From Lachnospiraceae bacterium (GTDB lineage Bacteria; Bacillota; Clostridia; Lachnospirales; Lachnospiraceae): 64,000 nucleotides of DNA. The translations under genes were made by a program, and so were the position numbers. Where the stretch lies: assembly GCA_017436305.1 (NCBI GenBank), contig JAFSDJ010000100.1, positions 1-64,000 of the forward strand. The letters are read 5' to 3'. Under the pieces are notes generated by a model. That model saw nothing but the letters and a program-made list of their open reading frames with translations. It had not been told where the DNA came from and made no database searches. Shown piece by piece: positions 44,012 to 53,603 of this stretch. Every line of letters begins with the position of its first letter. Within the stretch, counting starts at the first letter, position 1.

Positions 44012-45337
44012 ATGAATTACAAGGAGGCTGTTGAATATATAGAAGAAGTACAGGTTTATGGAAGTGTACTTGGTTTGGAAAATATTAAGGCGCTTTGTGA
44101 AAAACTAGGGAATCCCCAGAAGGATTTGAAGTTTATTCATATTGCAGGAACCAATGGAAAAGGCTCTGTTCTGGCATTTGTTTCTACCGTGCTAAAAGCG
44201 GCAGGATATAAGGTTGGACGTTATATTTCTCCTACTATTACAGAATACAGAGAGCGGATTCAGATAAATCAGAGGATGATTTCAAAGAAAGATTTACCTG
44301 TCTATATGGAGCGGATTAAAGAGGCTTGTGATGCTTTAGTAGAGGAAGGAAAAAGTCATCCTACTCCTTTTGAAATGGAAACTGCCTTGGGCTTTTTGTA
44401 TTTTAAGGAAAAGAATTGTGATTTCGTGGTGTTGGAAACAGGGCTCGGTGGGATTACAGACGCTACCAATATAATAGATAATACAGTTTTGGCAATTCTA
44501 ACCTCCATAAGCAGAGACCATATGGGATTTTTGGGAAATTCCTTAGAGGAAATTGCCAAAAAGAAGACAGGCATTATAAAAGATGGATGTGTGGCAGTTA
44601 CTGTCGGTCAGACACCGGAAGTAACCGATATAATTAAGAAAGCCTGTTATGAAAAGAAGATACCGCTTTTGGTTGGAGACAGTTCATTGGTGAAAAATGT
44701 AAAGCGCAGTATGAAAAAACAGAGCTTTTCCTATAAGGAATATAAAAAGATAGAGATTTCCATGCTTGGAACCTATCAGATTGAAAATGCCATAGTAGCA
44801 TTGGAGGCAATTGAGGCTTTAAAAAATGCCGGTTATCAAATTAATGAAAAGGCAGTTTTGGAAGGAATGGCAGAAACAACCTGGCAAGGAAGATTTTCTA
44901 TTATTAACAATCGGCCGTTGATTGTAATAGATGGTGCCCATAATGAAGATGGTGCGAAAAAACTGGCACAGTCTATTGAGGCCTATTTTACAAATAAGAA
45001 AATTATTTATATAATGGGAGTGCTTAGAGATAAGGAATACGAAAAAATAATAAAAGCAACCTATTCCTTTGCAGATAGTATCCTGACTATAAAACCGCCA
45101 CACAATGAAAGGGCCTTAGATGCTTATGAACTGGCGAAAGAAGTTGCAAGATATCATAGTCATGTGACAGCACTTGACAGCCTGGAAGAGGCTGTTGAAC
45201 TTAGCTTACTAATGGCAGGAAAAGACAAGGATACAGTGATTATTGCCTATGGTTCTCTTTCTTTTTTAGGAGAGTTAATGAAAATCGTGGAGAATAAGAA
45301 GGAATTGCAAAAGGATTTTCATGGACAAACCAGATAA
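44012..45337 (+). CDS. folC: Bifunctional folylpolyglutamate/dihydrofolate synthase
   Basis: This 441-residue ligase has IHIAGTNGKGSVLAFVSTVL (ATP loop), a VGRYISPT motif, VVLETGLGGITDATNII, SISRDHMGFLG and IDGAHNEDGAKKL of the C-terminal Mur-ligase-like domain. It adds glutamate to dihydropteroate or to folates. The frame is open into the foldback element, but AAAGGAG (43998-44004) seven bases before ATG 44012 sets the start. It leads the folate operon. Confidence 0.95.
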   Translation: MNYKEAVEYIEEVQVYGSVLGLENIKALCEKLGNPQKDLKFIHIAGTNGKGSVLAFVSTVLKAAGYKVGRYISPTITEYRERIQINQRMISKKDLPVYMERIKEACDALVEEGKSHPTPFEMETALGFLYFKEKNCDFVVLETGLGGITDATNIIDNTVLAILTSISRDHMGFLGNSLEEIAKKKTGIIKDGCVAVTVGQTPEVTDIIKKACYEKKIPLLVGDSSLVKNVKRSMKKQSFSYKEYKKIEISMLGTYQIENAIVALEAIEALKNAGYQINEKAVLEGMAETTWQGRFSIINNRPLIVIDGAHNEDGAKKLAQSIEAYFTNKKIIYIMGVLRDKEYEKIIKATYSFADSILTIKPPHNERALDAYELAKEVARYHSHVTALDSLEEAVELSLLMAGKDKDTVIIAYGSLSFLGELMKIVENKKELQKDFHGQTR

Positions 45338-45399
45338 GAGAAAAAGAGTAGAGTAGCAAAGGGATTGAAAGTAAGGATTAAAATACAGGAGAGAGTTTC

Positions 45400-45957
45400 A
45401 TGGTTGATAAAAAGAAAATTGAAGAAGGAGTCCTTCTTCTGCTGGAAGGAATCGGAGAAGATGTGAATAGGGAAGGATTAAAAGAAACTCCTGCAAGGAT
45501 TGCCAGAATGTACGAAGAAATTTTTGCAGGCATGGATGAAAATCCTAAAACTCATTTATCAAAAACCTTTCATGTGGAAAATAACGAAATGGTATTAGAA
45601 AAAGATATTGTGTTTTATTCCATGTGTGAGCATCATTTTATGCCCTTTTATGGAAAGGCTCATGTGGCCTATATTCCTGATGGAAAAGTAGTAGGATTAA
45701 GTAAGCTGGCAAGGACAGTAGAGGTGTTTGCAAAGCGCCCACAGCTTCAGGAACAGATGACAGAACAAATTGCCAAAGCCCTTATGGAGGATCTAGGGGC
45801 AAAGGGAGCTATGGTTATGATTGAAGCAGAGCATATGTGTATGACTATGCGAGGTGTAAAAAAGCCCGGAAGTAAAACGGTAACAGTTGTTATGAAAGGC
45901 GAATTTAAAGATAATGAGAAGCTGCAAAACAGCTTTTATCAGATGATGAGGTTGTAA
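45400..45957 (+). CDS. folE: GTP cyclohydrolase I
   Basis: This 185-residue protein is Fol[41 protein letters not shown] with the zinc Cys and His, [20 protein letters not shown] and the later [13 protein letters not shown] are all diagnostic. It converts GTP to dihydroneopterin triphosphate, the first folate step. AGGAGAG precedes the ATG. The next genes continue the pathway. Confidence 0.97.
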   Translation: MVDKKKIEEGVLLLLEGIGEDVNREGLKETPARIARMYEEIFAGMDENPKTHLSKTFHVENNEMVLEKDIVFYSMCEHHFMPFYGKAHVAYIPDGKVVGLSKLARTVEVFAKRPQLQEQMTEQIAKALMEDLGAKGAMVMIEAEHMCMTMRGVKKPGSKTVTVVMKGEFKDNEKLQNSFYQMMRL

Positions 45958-46011
45958 AATAAGCCATTGAAAAACAAAACAGCATGGCAGAATAAGAGAA
46001 AAGCCGGAAAA

Positions 46012-46044
<33 letters not shown>

Positions 46045-46527
46045 ATGGAACGGATTCAGGCGATTATTAACCATTCTTTATATAGAGAATATCTAAACAA
46101 AATCAAAGATTGTGAAAAAAATAGAAAATTTTGCAAACATGACTATGTACATTTTCTTAATGTGGCAAGACTAGCAATGATATTAAAGTTAAAAGAAGAT
46201 TTAACCACTACACAAGAGCTGATTTATGCAGCTGCCATGCTACATGATATTGGAAGACATATTCAGTATGAAACAGGAGAAGACCATGCCACAGCCAGTG
46301 GCAGGCTTGCACCGGAAATACTGAAAGATGCAGGATTTACAGAAAACGAAACAGTTGTTATTGTTGATGCTATTTTAAATCACAGAAACGAAGCCGTAAG
46401 GGAAGAAAAGAATTTAAGAGGAATTTTGTACAGAGCAGATAAGCTAAGCAGGGAATGTTATTTTTGTGAAATGGAAGCATTTTGTGATTGGAAAGATGGA
46501 AAGAAAAATAAAGAACTAGTGTTATGA
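46045..46527 (+). CDS. HD-domain phosphohydrolase in the folate operon
   Basis: This 160-residue metal-dependent HD hydrolase has metal ligands visible in KHDYVHFLNVARLA (His), AAAMLHDIGRHI (His-Asp) and AILNHRNEA, then RADKLSR. It sits between folE and folP. The folate route needs dihydroneopterin triphosphate to be dephosphorylated, and no Nudix FolQ is in the operon, so this protein is a candidate for that step or for the monophosphatase step. Archaeal MptB, an HD enzyme acting on a pterin phosphate, gives precedent. The substrate is inference. No strong ribosome site is seen; the start abuts an AAAGTAG repeat. Confidence 0.82.
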   Translation: MERIQAIINHSLYREYLNKIKDCEKNRKFCKHDYVHFLNVARLAMILKLKEDLTTTQELIYAAAMLHDIGRHIQYETGEDHATASGRLAPEILKDAGFTENETVVIVDAILNHRNEAVREEKNLRGILYRADKLSRECYFCEMEAFCDWKDGKKNKELVL

Positions 46528-46612
46528 TATATAATTCTATGAAATATATGAAATAAAAGAAATAAAACTTTAGAATATAAAAACTCTTTTACCTAAAAAA
46601 GGAGAGATGCGT

Positions 46613-47422
46613 GTGAAGATAGGAAACAGAGAATTTGACTTAGCCAATGAAACCTACGTTATGGGTATATTAAACATAACGCCTGATTCTTTTTCTGATG
46701 GTGGAAAGTATAACAGTTTGGATAATGCTTTATTCCATACTGAGGAAATGATAAAAGACGGTGCGGCTATAATTGATGTTGGAGGAGAATCGACCAGACC
46801 GGGATATACACTTTTGTCCGAGGAAGAGGAAATTCAACGTGTGGTGCCTGTTATTGAGGCGATTAAGTCAAGATTTAATATCCCTATTTCCTTGGACACT
46901 TACAAAAGTAAAGTGGCATCGGCAGGTATTTTAGCAGGTGTAGATTTGATTAATGATATTTGGGGTTTAAAGTATGACGGGGAATTGGCAGAAGTGATTG
47001 CAAAAAGTGAACTTCCCTGCTGCCTGATGCACAACCGGAAAGATGCAGACTATACAAATTTTATGGAAGACGTCTTAATGGATTTATCAGAAACCGTAAA
47101 AATAGCCCAAAAAGCCGGAATTGACAACACTAAAATCATTCTAGATCCTGGAGTGGGATTTGGAAAAACTTATGAAAACAATCTGGAGATTATTAATAAA
47201 TTAGAAGAGCTTCACTCTTTTGGCTATCCACTGCTTCTTGGAACATCCAGAAAATCCGTAATAGGACTGACTCTTGATTTACCGGCTGATGAGCGGGTTG
47301 AAGGAACACTGGTTACTACCGTATTTGGAGTGCTAAAAGGCTGTTCTTTTGTGCGTGTCCATGATGTAAAGGAAAATGTACGTGCCATTCAAATGACACG
47401 GGCAATTATGAGAAAAATGTAA
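46613..47422 (+). CDS. folP: Dihydropteroate synthase
   Basis: This 269-residue TIM-barrel enzyme joins p-aminobenzoate to the pterin pyrophosphate. Motifs are MGILNITPDSFSDGGKY, DVGGESTRPG, DLINDIWGL, DPGVGFGKT and LLLGTSRKS. The GTG at 46613 is preferred, with GGAG at 46601-46604 eight bases upstream; an ATG at 46607 is only two bases from that site. It is the target family of sulfonamides. Confidence 0.96.
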   Translation: MKIGNREFDLANETYVMGILNITPDSFSDGGKYNSLDNALFHTEEMIKDGAAIIDVGGESTRPGYTLLSEEEEIQRVVPVIEAIKSRFNIPISLDTYKSKVASAGILAGVDLINDIWGLKYDGELAEVIAKSELPCCLMHNRKDADYTNFMEDVLMDLSETVKIAQKAGIDNTKIILDPGVGFGKTYENNLEIINKLEELHSFGYPLLLGTSRKSVIGLTLDLPADERVEGTLVTTVFGVLKGCSFVRVHDVKENVRAIQMTRAIMRKM

Positions 47423-47440
47423 AAATTACAGGAGAAACAT

Positions 47441-48250
47441 ATGGATTGTATCAAAATCACTAATTTGGAAGTATTTGCCCACCATGGCGTATTCCCGGAA
47501 GAAAATCAAAACGGACAAAATTTTTATATTAATGCAGAGCTATATTTATCCACAAGGCAGGCAGGTCTTAGTGATGATTTATTAAAATCAGTCCACTATG
47601 GAGAGGTGTGCCGGTTAATTAATAAGCATTTAAAGGAGCATACCTACAAACTGTTAGAAACAGCAGCGGAGCAGGTGAGCATAGAAATTTTTAAGGCATT
47701 TCCTTTAATAGAGAAACTGAAGCTTGAAATATGTAAGCCTCATGCACCTATCCCACTTCCCTTTGAAAATGTGTCAGTAACCATTGAAAGAGGCTGGCAG
47801 AAAGCTTACATTGCATTAGGCTCTAATTTAGGTGACAAAAAAGCTTATATGGAAAATGCCATTAAGGCAATGAAGGAACGGGATGATATAAGAGTAAAAA
47901 GGGTCTCATCTTTTTTGGAAACGAAACCTTACGGGGGAGTAGAGCAGGAGGATTTTCTTAATGGTGTAATGGAAATTGATACCTTGTTAAGTCCGGAAGA
48001 ACTGCTTGGGCTTTTGCAGTCTTTAGAAAAAGAAGCCGGCAGAGAAAGAAAAGTTCACTGGGGACCAAGAACTCTGGATTTGGACATTCTTTTTTATGAA
48101 GATCAGATTATTGCCACAGAAAATTTGAATGTACCTCATCCGGATATGAAAAACAGGGACTTTGTATTAAAACCTATGGTGGAAATTGCTCCTTATCTGG
48201 TACATCCGGTGTACAGAAAGACAATAACGGAAATGCTAAAGGAATTATAA
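47441..48250 (+). CDS. folB-folK: Fused dihydroneopterin aldolase / HPPK
   Basis: This 269-residue bifunctional protein has FolB at residues 1-118, with CIKITNLEVFAHHGVFPEE and KLEICKPHAPIPLPFENVSV. FolK occupies about 121-269, with YIALGSNLGDKKAYMENAI, ETKPYGGVEQEDFLNGVMEI, RTLDLDILFYED and LNVPHPDMKNRDFVL. Together they turn dihydroneopterin into hydroxymethyl-dihydropterin and pyrophosphorylate it for FolP. The gene-fusion order FolB-FolK is common in clostridia. It ends the folate operon. Confidence 0.96.
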   Translation: MDCIKITNLEVFAHHGVFPEENQNGQNFYINAELYLSTRQAGLSDDLLKSVHYGEVCRLINKHLKEHTYKLLETAAEQVSIEIFKAFPLIEKLKLEICKPHAPIPLPFENVSVTIERGWQKAYIALGSNLGDKKAYMENAIKAMKERDDIRVKRVSSFLETKPYGGVEQEDFLNGVMEIDTLLSPEELLGLLQSLEKEAGRERKVHWGPRTLDLDILFYEDQIIATENLNVPHPDMKNRDFVLKPMVEIAPYLVHPVYRKTITEMLKEL

Positions 48251-48254
48251 AAAA

Positions 48255-48304
48255 GGTCACATAGCAGAATGTAAATGCTATGTGGCCTGTTTATTATTAT
48301 TTTT
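48255..48304. terminator. Terminator of the folate operon
   Basis: GGTCACATAGCA (48255-48266) pairs with TGCTATGTGGCC (48276-48287, one G-U), then TGTTTATTATTATTTTTT. It overlaps the end of the convergent minus-strand gene. Confidence 0.85.
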
Positions 48305-49346
48305 TCATATTTTCAATAGCAGCCTCCTTAGCCCCCTCAAACTCATTTACCATAAGCGAACCGGAAACAGGAGTATAATAAACAGGAGTAGGAGAACCAA
48401 AACTGTTAAAATACACATTTCCGCCGGCACCATTCAGATTTTCGAATGTACCATCAGCCACTATTTCAGCGTTACTTCCATCAAGAGACATACGCTTTAA
48501 GGCAGGTGCATCTGCATCATTTTTCTGATAATAAATCATATTTTCATATACAAGGAAGGTGTCTACCCGGTCTGAGGTTAAAAGCTCAGGTGCAGCCTGG
48601 CTGTCAGATAAAGAAAAACGACACAGACTGTAATCCTTATCAGCATCCATATAATATACATAACCATCTACAATCTGGGGAAACCAGATATTTCCTTCCA
48701 CAAAAAGGCTGATTGCCTTTGTAACAGGGTCAAGTACATACAGCCCTCTTTTATCAGAAGTATATGTAAAGTAAATCTGATTATTCCATACGCATGAAGG
48801 AGATATGGCATCGGCTTCCTTTAGGATAAGAGAGTCCTCTTTTCCGCTTGTAGACATAGCATAAAGACAAACTCCTTCTTCTTTTTTGTAACGTTTGTAA
48901 TACAGTTCGTTATTAACAAGCTGGAGCATCCCGCTTCCGTATCGGGAAATCCCATTTACAGAGTGCTTTTTTAAATCCATGCGGTATAAACCGGTAATAC
49001 TGCGTAAATACCCAAGACCGGAGCCACCTTCACTGGAGCTTTGATAATAGTAAAGATAATTGCCACCATTGCAAAGATAGTGTACGGAAACATCCCCGAT
49101 TTTCTTGATTTCAGTATTGTCCATGTTCATAGAGTAAAGTTTGTAATTGTCATAAGCATTGGCAAAATAAATTTTGTTCTCTGTTTCACAAAAAAGTCCT
49201 TTATTATTTAGATTACCGGCAGTATTGCCTACCGTTCCATCCGGATTTTTAGGAATTCTTTTGGAAATAGATGAGAGAATTGCCACACCTATTAAAAGTA
49301 TCAGAATTACTATGGTAGTAAGAATTCTCTTTCCTCTTTTTGACAT
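48297..49346 (-). CDS. DUF5050-type beta-propeller membrane protein
   Basis: This 349-residue protein has an N-terminal transmembrane anchor (about 8-27) and an outer domain made of repeated blade-like units. The pattern is ENKIYFANAYDNYKLYSMNM, GNYLYYYQ, NNELYYKRY, NNQIYFTYTSDKRGLYVLD, DGYVYYMDADKDYSLCRFSL and YENMIYYQK. This is the DUF5050 propeller, found on clostridial surfaces and of unknown ligand. AAGGAGGGA precedes ATG 49346. It stands alone. Confidence 0.85.
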   Translation of the reverse strand: MSKRGKRILTTIVILILLIGVAILSSISKRIPKNPDGTVGNTAGNLNNKGLFCETENKIYFANAYDNYKLYSMNMDNTEIKKIGDVSVHYLCNGGNYLYYYQSSSEGGSGLGYLRSITGLYRMDLKKHSVNGISRYGSGMLQLVNNELYYKRYKKEEGVCLYAMSTSGKEDSLILKEADAISPSCVWNNQIYFTYTSDKRGLYVLDPVTKAISLFVEGNIWFPQIVDGYVYYMDADKDYSLCRFSLSDSQAAPELLTSDRVDTFLVYENMIYYQKNDADAPALKRMSLDGSNAEIVADGTFENLNGAGGNVYFNSFGSPTPVYYTPVSGSLMVNEFEGAKEAAIENMKK

Positions 49347-49524
49347 AGGAATCCCTCCTTATTAAATAATTTTTTTTATTTTATCATAAATCCATCATTT
49401 AGGAAACTTTTTACTTTTACTTTTGGCAAAATCGTGATACACTAATATTCTAAAGGGATAACTGTTTTTTGCAAAGCAACTGATAAATGATTTTAACTAC
49501 CAAAAATAGAGGAGAGTGGCAGAA

Positions 49525-49827
49525 GTGGCAGCATTAACATTTGCAAATGTAAAAGTGCATAACGAAATTGAGTTCTGTAAAGTCTCCAATATGGAGGTAA
49601 AGCAGAAAATTGAAAGGGCTTTTTTAAGCAACCATATCTCCTATTATGAAAGATGGGAAGATATTTCCTTCTTTAAAAGAATTCTAGGGGATGGGGAAAA
49701 GCAGACCTGCATTATTTGTATTAATTCCATGCAAAAGGACAAGGCAGAAACCATTATAGAGGAAATGCCGGAGATTCGCGGTGAAGTAGAATTATATTGT
49801 AAACGTGTGGATAAGACCTATTTTTAG
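49525..49827 (+). CDS. Small conserved protein of unknown function
   Basis: This 100-residue protein has no signal peptide or transmembrane helix. The sequence alternates helices and strands (MEVKQKIERAFLSNHISYYE, TCIICINSMQKDKAETIIEE, GEVELYCKRVDKTYF), compatible with a ferredoxin-like or ACT-like fold; this is a guess. The GTG at 49525 is preferred, since GGAG (49511-49514) is ten bases upstream, while the GTG at 49516 is one base from it. It is single, with a terminator at 49869. Confidence 0.65.
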   Translation: MAALTFANVKVHNEIEFCKVSNMEVKQKIERAFLSNHISYYERWEDISFFKRILGDGEKQTCIICINSMQKDKAETIIEEMPEIRGEVELYCKRVDKTYF

Positions 49828-49868
49828 CATTTTTTCAACCCCATAGTAAAGTAATAAAGACGGAAATT

Positions 49869-49909
49869 CATATACAAAATATAATTTTGTATATGGGTTT
49901 CTTTTTTTT
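49869..49909 (+). terminator. Terminator downstream of the small gene
   Basis: CATATACAAAAT pairs perfectly with ATTTTGTATATG (loop ATA) and is followed by a T-rich tract. Confidence 0.88.
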
Positions 49910-49999
49910 ACTCATGGGAAATCCTATGAGTTAAAAGCACTTCGTAAAAACAATGCGCAGCTTCGGGCGCGGAACAAAAGTTGTGCAAATAGTATAAAT

Positions 50000-50071
50000 T
50001 TTACACAAATTTTACATTCGATTTACATGGAAGGGCTAGTCGAAAAGAATGTGTTTATGATATGTTATATT
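50000..50071 (+). promoter_or_regulatory. PhoP-box-like triple repeat and promoter of the phosphate transporter
   Basis: TTTACA occurs three times at exact 11-bp steps (50000, 50011, 50022), the spacing and consensus of PhoP boxes in Bacillus. TATATT at 50066-50071 is a candidate -10. The gene downstream is a Na/Pi transporter, so phosphate-starvation control is the natural reading. No phoPR genes are in the window. Confidence 0.75.
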
Positions 50072-50144
50072 TGTGTAAAATTTGTTTTAAGGAAACAAAT
50101 TTGAAATGTGTTATTAAAGCAAATAGAATTGAGAGGAAAAAATC

Positions 50145-51821
50145 ATGAATGAAACACTAACGACTATTTTTACGTTGCTAGGAGGACTTGCCGTATTTCT
50201 TTACGGTATGAATTTAATGAGTGAGGGGCTTCAAAAAGCTGCCGGAGAAAAAATGCGGTATATTTTAGGTATTCTAACAAAAAATCCGGTAGTTGGTGTT
50301 TTTGCGGGTGCCCTGATTACAGCAGTACTTCAAAGTAGTAGTGCCACAACCGTTATGGTACTTGGTTTTGTAAGCGCAGGACTGATGTCTCTGCCACAGG
50401 CAATTTCCGTTATTTTAGGTGCCAATATCGGTACTACCATGACAGCACAGATTATTGCTTTTAAAATTGATGATTTTATTTGGCCCATTGTATTTATTGG
50501 ATTTGCATTTTATTTTTTTGCAAAGAAAGAAAGTGTAAAAAATGTAGGTCAGACTCTTTTTGGATTTGGTGTATTGTTTGTAGGTATTACAACTATGAGC
50601 AATGTAATGAAGCCATTAGCGGGAAGTCCCATTTTTATTGAATTGATTGAAAAGGTTTCTCATGTACCGGTACTTGGGGTACTTGTTGGTACGATTATGA
50701 CTGTTGTTGTACAAAGTAGTAGTGCAACCATTGCCGTATTACAGAATTTTGCCATTCAGCCTGCGGCAGATGGAGTGACCAGCATTTTGGGATTGGAAAA
50801 TGCTATTCCAATTTTACTAGGTGACAATATCGGAACTACTATTACAGCGTTGCTTGCCTGTATTGGACAGTCTAAAAATGCAAAAAGAACAGCAGCTGCT
50901 CATAGCGTGTTCAATATTACAGGGTCCTTAATTTTTATCTGGATTGTGCCGTGGTTCGCGGATGTGGTTCGTTTTATTTCTCCAAAGGGAAATGAAATTG
51001 ATGTGATTAGCAGACAGATTGCTAATGCCCATACATTGTTCAATTTAACAAATACCATTTTGTGGCTTCCATTTATCTGGGTAATGGTTAAAATTGTTAT
51101 GTTTTTGGTACCGGGCAAGAATGAAGATGAAACTGCACAAAGAACTGTATTAAAGTTCCTGGATACTAATGTATTAAATCAGCCTGTAGTTGCATTGCAG
51201 ATGATTGGTAAGGAAATTGTAAATGCTTCTGAATATGTAAAAGATGTATTAGAATCTTTAGAATCAGCTATTGTAAACAATGATATCAGTGCCCTTTCCA
51301 AGGCAAGAGAAACAGGCAATGTTGTAAAGGAAATTCACAAAGAAACAGTGGATTATATGTCTAATCTGTTTACAAGCGGTGTGCTTACGGAAGAACAGTC
51401 CATACAGGTAGCCGGATTTATGAGTGTTATCAGTGATGTGGAAAGAATGGCACTGCGTTCCATGGAAATGGCAGAAGCAGCCCAGATTAAAATGGAAAAG
51501 AGCTATAAATTCTCCAAAGAAGCAATGGATGAAATTCAGGCAGGCTTTGAACAAATCAGAACCATGGTAACAAATGTAATTCTTTCGATTCAAAATGGAG
51601 ATAAGCAGCTTGCAAAACAGGTTCAGGATGAAAAAGAAGAAGTAACAAAGCTTGTAAGAAAACAGCTTAAAAACCATGTAAAGCGTTTGAAAAAAGGAAA
51701 GTGCAGCCCGGAATTTACATTTAGTTTTAATGAAATTATGTATGGCATGGAGCGTATTTCCAATAACTGCATGAATATTGCAGATGCAGTTATGGAGAAT
51801 TTACAGTATACCAGCTTCTAA
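50145..51821 (+). CDS. Na+/phosphate cotransporter with PhoU-like C-terminus
   Basis: This 558-residue protein has a NptA/PNaS-type membrane domain (about 1-330) with two inverted repeats, each with a QSSSAT motif (AVLQSSSATTVMVLGF and VVVQSSSATIAVLQNF). A cytosolic PhoU-like helical domain follows (about 345-558). It imports inorganic phosphate with sodium, and the PhoU part probably gates it. Upstream PhoP-box-like repeats agree with this role. The ATG follows GAGAGG. Confidence 0.93.
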   Translation: MNETLTTIFTLLGGLAVFLYGMNLMSEGLQKAAGEKMRYILGILTKNPVVGVFAGALITAVLQSSSATTVMVLGFVSAGLMSLPQAISVILGANIGTTMTAQIIAFKIDDFIWPIVFIGFAFYFFAKKESVKNVGQTLFGFGVLFVGITTMSNVMKPLAGSPIFIELIEKVSHVPVLGVLVGTIMTVVVQSSSATIAVLQNFAIQPAADGVTSILGLENAIPILLGDNIGTTITALLACIGQSKNAKRTAAAHSVFNITGSLIFIWIVPWFADVVRFISPKGNEIDVISRQIANAHTLFNLTNTILWLPFIWVMVKIVMFLVPGKNEDETAQRTVLKFLDTNVLNQPVVALQMIGKEIVNASEYVKDVLESLESAIVNNDISALSKARETGNVVKEIHKETVDYMSNLFTSGVLTEEQSIQVAGFMSVISDVERMALRSMEMAEAAQIKMEKSYKFSKEAMDEIQAGFEQIRTMVTNVILSIQNGDKQLAKQVQDEKEEVTKLVRKQLKNHVKRLKKGKCSPEFTFSFNEIMYGMERISNNCMNIADAVMENLQYTSF

Positions 51822-51847
51822 TTCTATTATAAATAAAGCAAAATAAG

Positions 51848-51877
51848 ATGGCAGGAAAGGATTTTCTTTTCTGCCAT
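51848..51877 (+). terminator. Weak hairpin after the phosphate transporter
   Basis: ATGGCAG (51848-51854) pairs with CTGCCAT (51871-51877), with additional internal pairing. The tail is TTGACTTTG, so it is a poor intrinsic terminator. Confidence 0.45.
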
Positions 51878-51900
51878 TTGACTTTGAAAGTGGCGTGGCT

Positions 51901-51937
51901 GAACAGTAACAACTGTTACTATTTACCAAAATGTTAC
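51901..51937 (+). repeat. Palindromic repeat, GTTAC family, rearranged copy E
   Basis: GAACAGTAAC (51901-51910) is followed by AACT and a unit beginning GTTACTATTTACCA and ending ATGTTAC. The second half matches the reversed copy B (GTTACTGTTTACCA). It looks like two partial units joined head to head. Confidence 0.6.
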
Positions 51938-52000
51938 TTTCCCTATCCTTGTCCTACCGGGGAATTTATGATAGAATAAAATGATATAAAGAAAGGGATT

Positions 52001-52026
52001 GTTACAGGAATATAATGAACAGTAAC
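52001..52026 (+). repeat. Short palindromic repeat, GTTAC...GTAAC family, copy F
   Basis: This 26-bp unit begins GTTACAGGAATAT and ends ATGAACAGTAAC. It runs straight into AAAGGA, the ribosome site of the flavin oxidoreductase, and contains a spurious in-frame ATG at 52015. Confidence 0.75.
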
Positions 52027-52038
52027 AAAGGATTTGAT

Positions 52039-53592
52039 ATGGAAAAAATTGTAATTATCGGGGCAGGACCCGCTGGTATTACTGCCGGCTACGAGCTTTT
52101 AAAAAATACAAAGGAATACCAAGTACTGATTTTAGAAGAAACCCAGGAAATAGGAGGTATTTCCCGTACAGTAAAATACAATGGAAACCGTATGGATATT
52201 GGTGGACACAGATTTTTCTCCAAGGATGACAGGGTCATGGACTGGTGGGAACAGATAATGCCAAAGCAGGGAAAGCCCTCCTATGATGACCTTGTATTAA
52301 ATCGTCAGGTCCGTTTAAGTAAAAATGGTCCTGATCCGGAAAAAGAAGACAGGGTATTTTTATCAAGGAGAAGAGTTTCCAGAATTTATTACAAAAAGAA
52401 ATTCTTTGATTATCCCATTAGCTTAAATTTGAAAACCATTCAAAACATGGGATTTGTCACAACAATTCAGGCAGGCTTTAGTTATTTGTACTCTATGGTT
52501 GTAAAGCTTCCTGAGACTTCTTTGGAAAATTTCTATCGCAATCGTTTCGGTAAGAAATTATATTCCATGTTTTTTGAAGGCTATACAGAAAAGCTTTGGG
52601 GAAGACACCCAAGAGAAATATCTGCAGATTGGGGTGCACAGAGAGTAAAAGGGTTGTCTATTCTGGCAGTTTTAAAGGATGCCTTTTCAAAGATTATTCC
52701 GAAAAAGCGCGATATGAAAAAGGTAGAGACATCCTTAATCGAGGAATTTTGGTATCCCAAATACGGACCGGGACAGCTTTGGGAAGCGGCAGCCTCTGAT
52801 TTTGAAGCAATGGGAGGTCAGATTAAAAAAGGCTGCAAAGTTACAAAGGTTTCAACAAAAGACGGAAAAGTGGAAAGTGTAACTTACGAGGAAAATGGCA
52901 AAGAGGTGACATTAGAAGCAGATTATGTAATTTCTTCCATGCCCCTTAAGGATTTGGTAGCTGGTATGAATCAGGTTCCGGCAGAAGTTTCACAGGTTGC
53001 AGAGGGACTTCCATACAGAGATTTCGTGACGGTAGGTCTTTTGTTAAAGAATTTATCCTTAGAAAATAAAACCAAGTTAAAAACTTTAAGCAATATTGTG
53101 CCTGATTGCTGGATTTATGTACAGGATACGGGAGTGAAAATGGGACGTATCCAGATTTTCAACAACTGGTCACCTTATATGGTACAGAATCCGGAAGAAA
53201 ACGTATGGATTGGGCTGGAGTATTTCTGTAAGGAAGGGGATAAGTTCTGGAATGCCAGCGAAGACAAGTTTGTGAAGGCTGCTATTAAGGAACTTGTTAA
53301 GATGGGAGTGATATCCGGGGAAGAACAGGTATTAGATGCCCATAGAGAAAAGGTGAAAAAAGCTTATCCTGCTTATTTTGATACCTATGAGCATATTCAG
53401 ACCTTGATTGAGTATTTAAATACCTTTGAAAACCTGTATTGTGTTGGACGAAACGGACAGCACCGTTATAACAATATGGATCATTCCATGGCAACCTCTA
53501 TGGAGGCCGTTAGCAATATTTTAAAAGGAAATACCGATAAGACCAACGTTTGGAACGTAAATACCGAAAAGGAATATCACGAAAGTAAGTAG
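52039..53592 (+). CDS. FAD-dependent oxidoreductase, UDP-galactopyranose-mutase/amine-oxidase-like
   Basis: This 517-residue flavoprotein has the N-terminal dinucleotide fold [17 protein letters not shown] and the [12 protein letters not shown], then [15 protein letters not shown] motifs of the NAD(P)-binding Rossmann / UDP-galactopyranose mutase and protoporphyrinogen-oxidase-like group. [20 protein letters not shown] is also typical of that group. It probably acts on a sugar nucleotide or polyprenyl-linked sugar; the substrate is unknown. ATG 52039 is preferred, with AAAGGA about seven bases upstream; ATG 52015 lies inside repeat copy F. pheA follows by 11 bases. Confidence 0.82.
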   Translation: MEKIVIIGAGPAGITAGYELLKNTKEYQVLILEETQEIGGISRTVKYNGNRMDIGGHRFFSKDDRVMDWWEQIMPKQGKPSYDDLVLNRQVRLSKNGPDPEKEDRVFLSRRRVSRIYYKKKFFDYPISLNLKTIQNMGFVTTIQAGFSYLYSMVVKLPETSLENFYRNRFGKKLYSMFFEGYTEKLWGRHPREISADWGAQRVKGLSILAVLKDAFSKIIPKKRDMKKVETSLIEEFWYPKYGPGQLWEAAASDFEAMGGQIKKGCKVTKVSTKDGKVESVTYEENGKEVTLEADYVISSMPLKDLVAGMNQVPAEVSQVAEGLPYRDFVTVGLLLKNLSLENKTKLKTLSNIVPDCWIYVQDTGVKMGRIQIFNNWSPYMVQNPEENVWIGLEYFCKEGDKFWNASEDKFVKAAIKELVKMGVISGEEQVLDAHREKVKKAYPAYFDTYEHIQTLIEYLNTFENLYCVGRNGQHRYNNMDHSMATSMEAVSNILKGNTDKTNVWNVNTEKEYHESK

Positions 53593-53603
53593 AGGCTAAA
53601 GAA

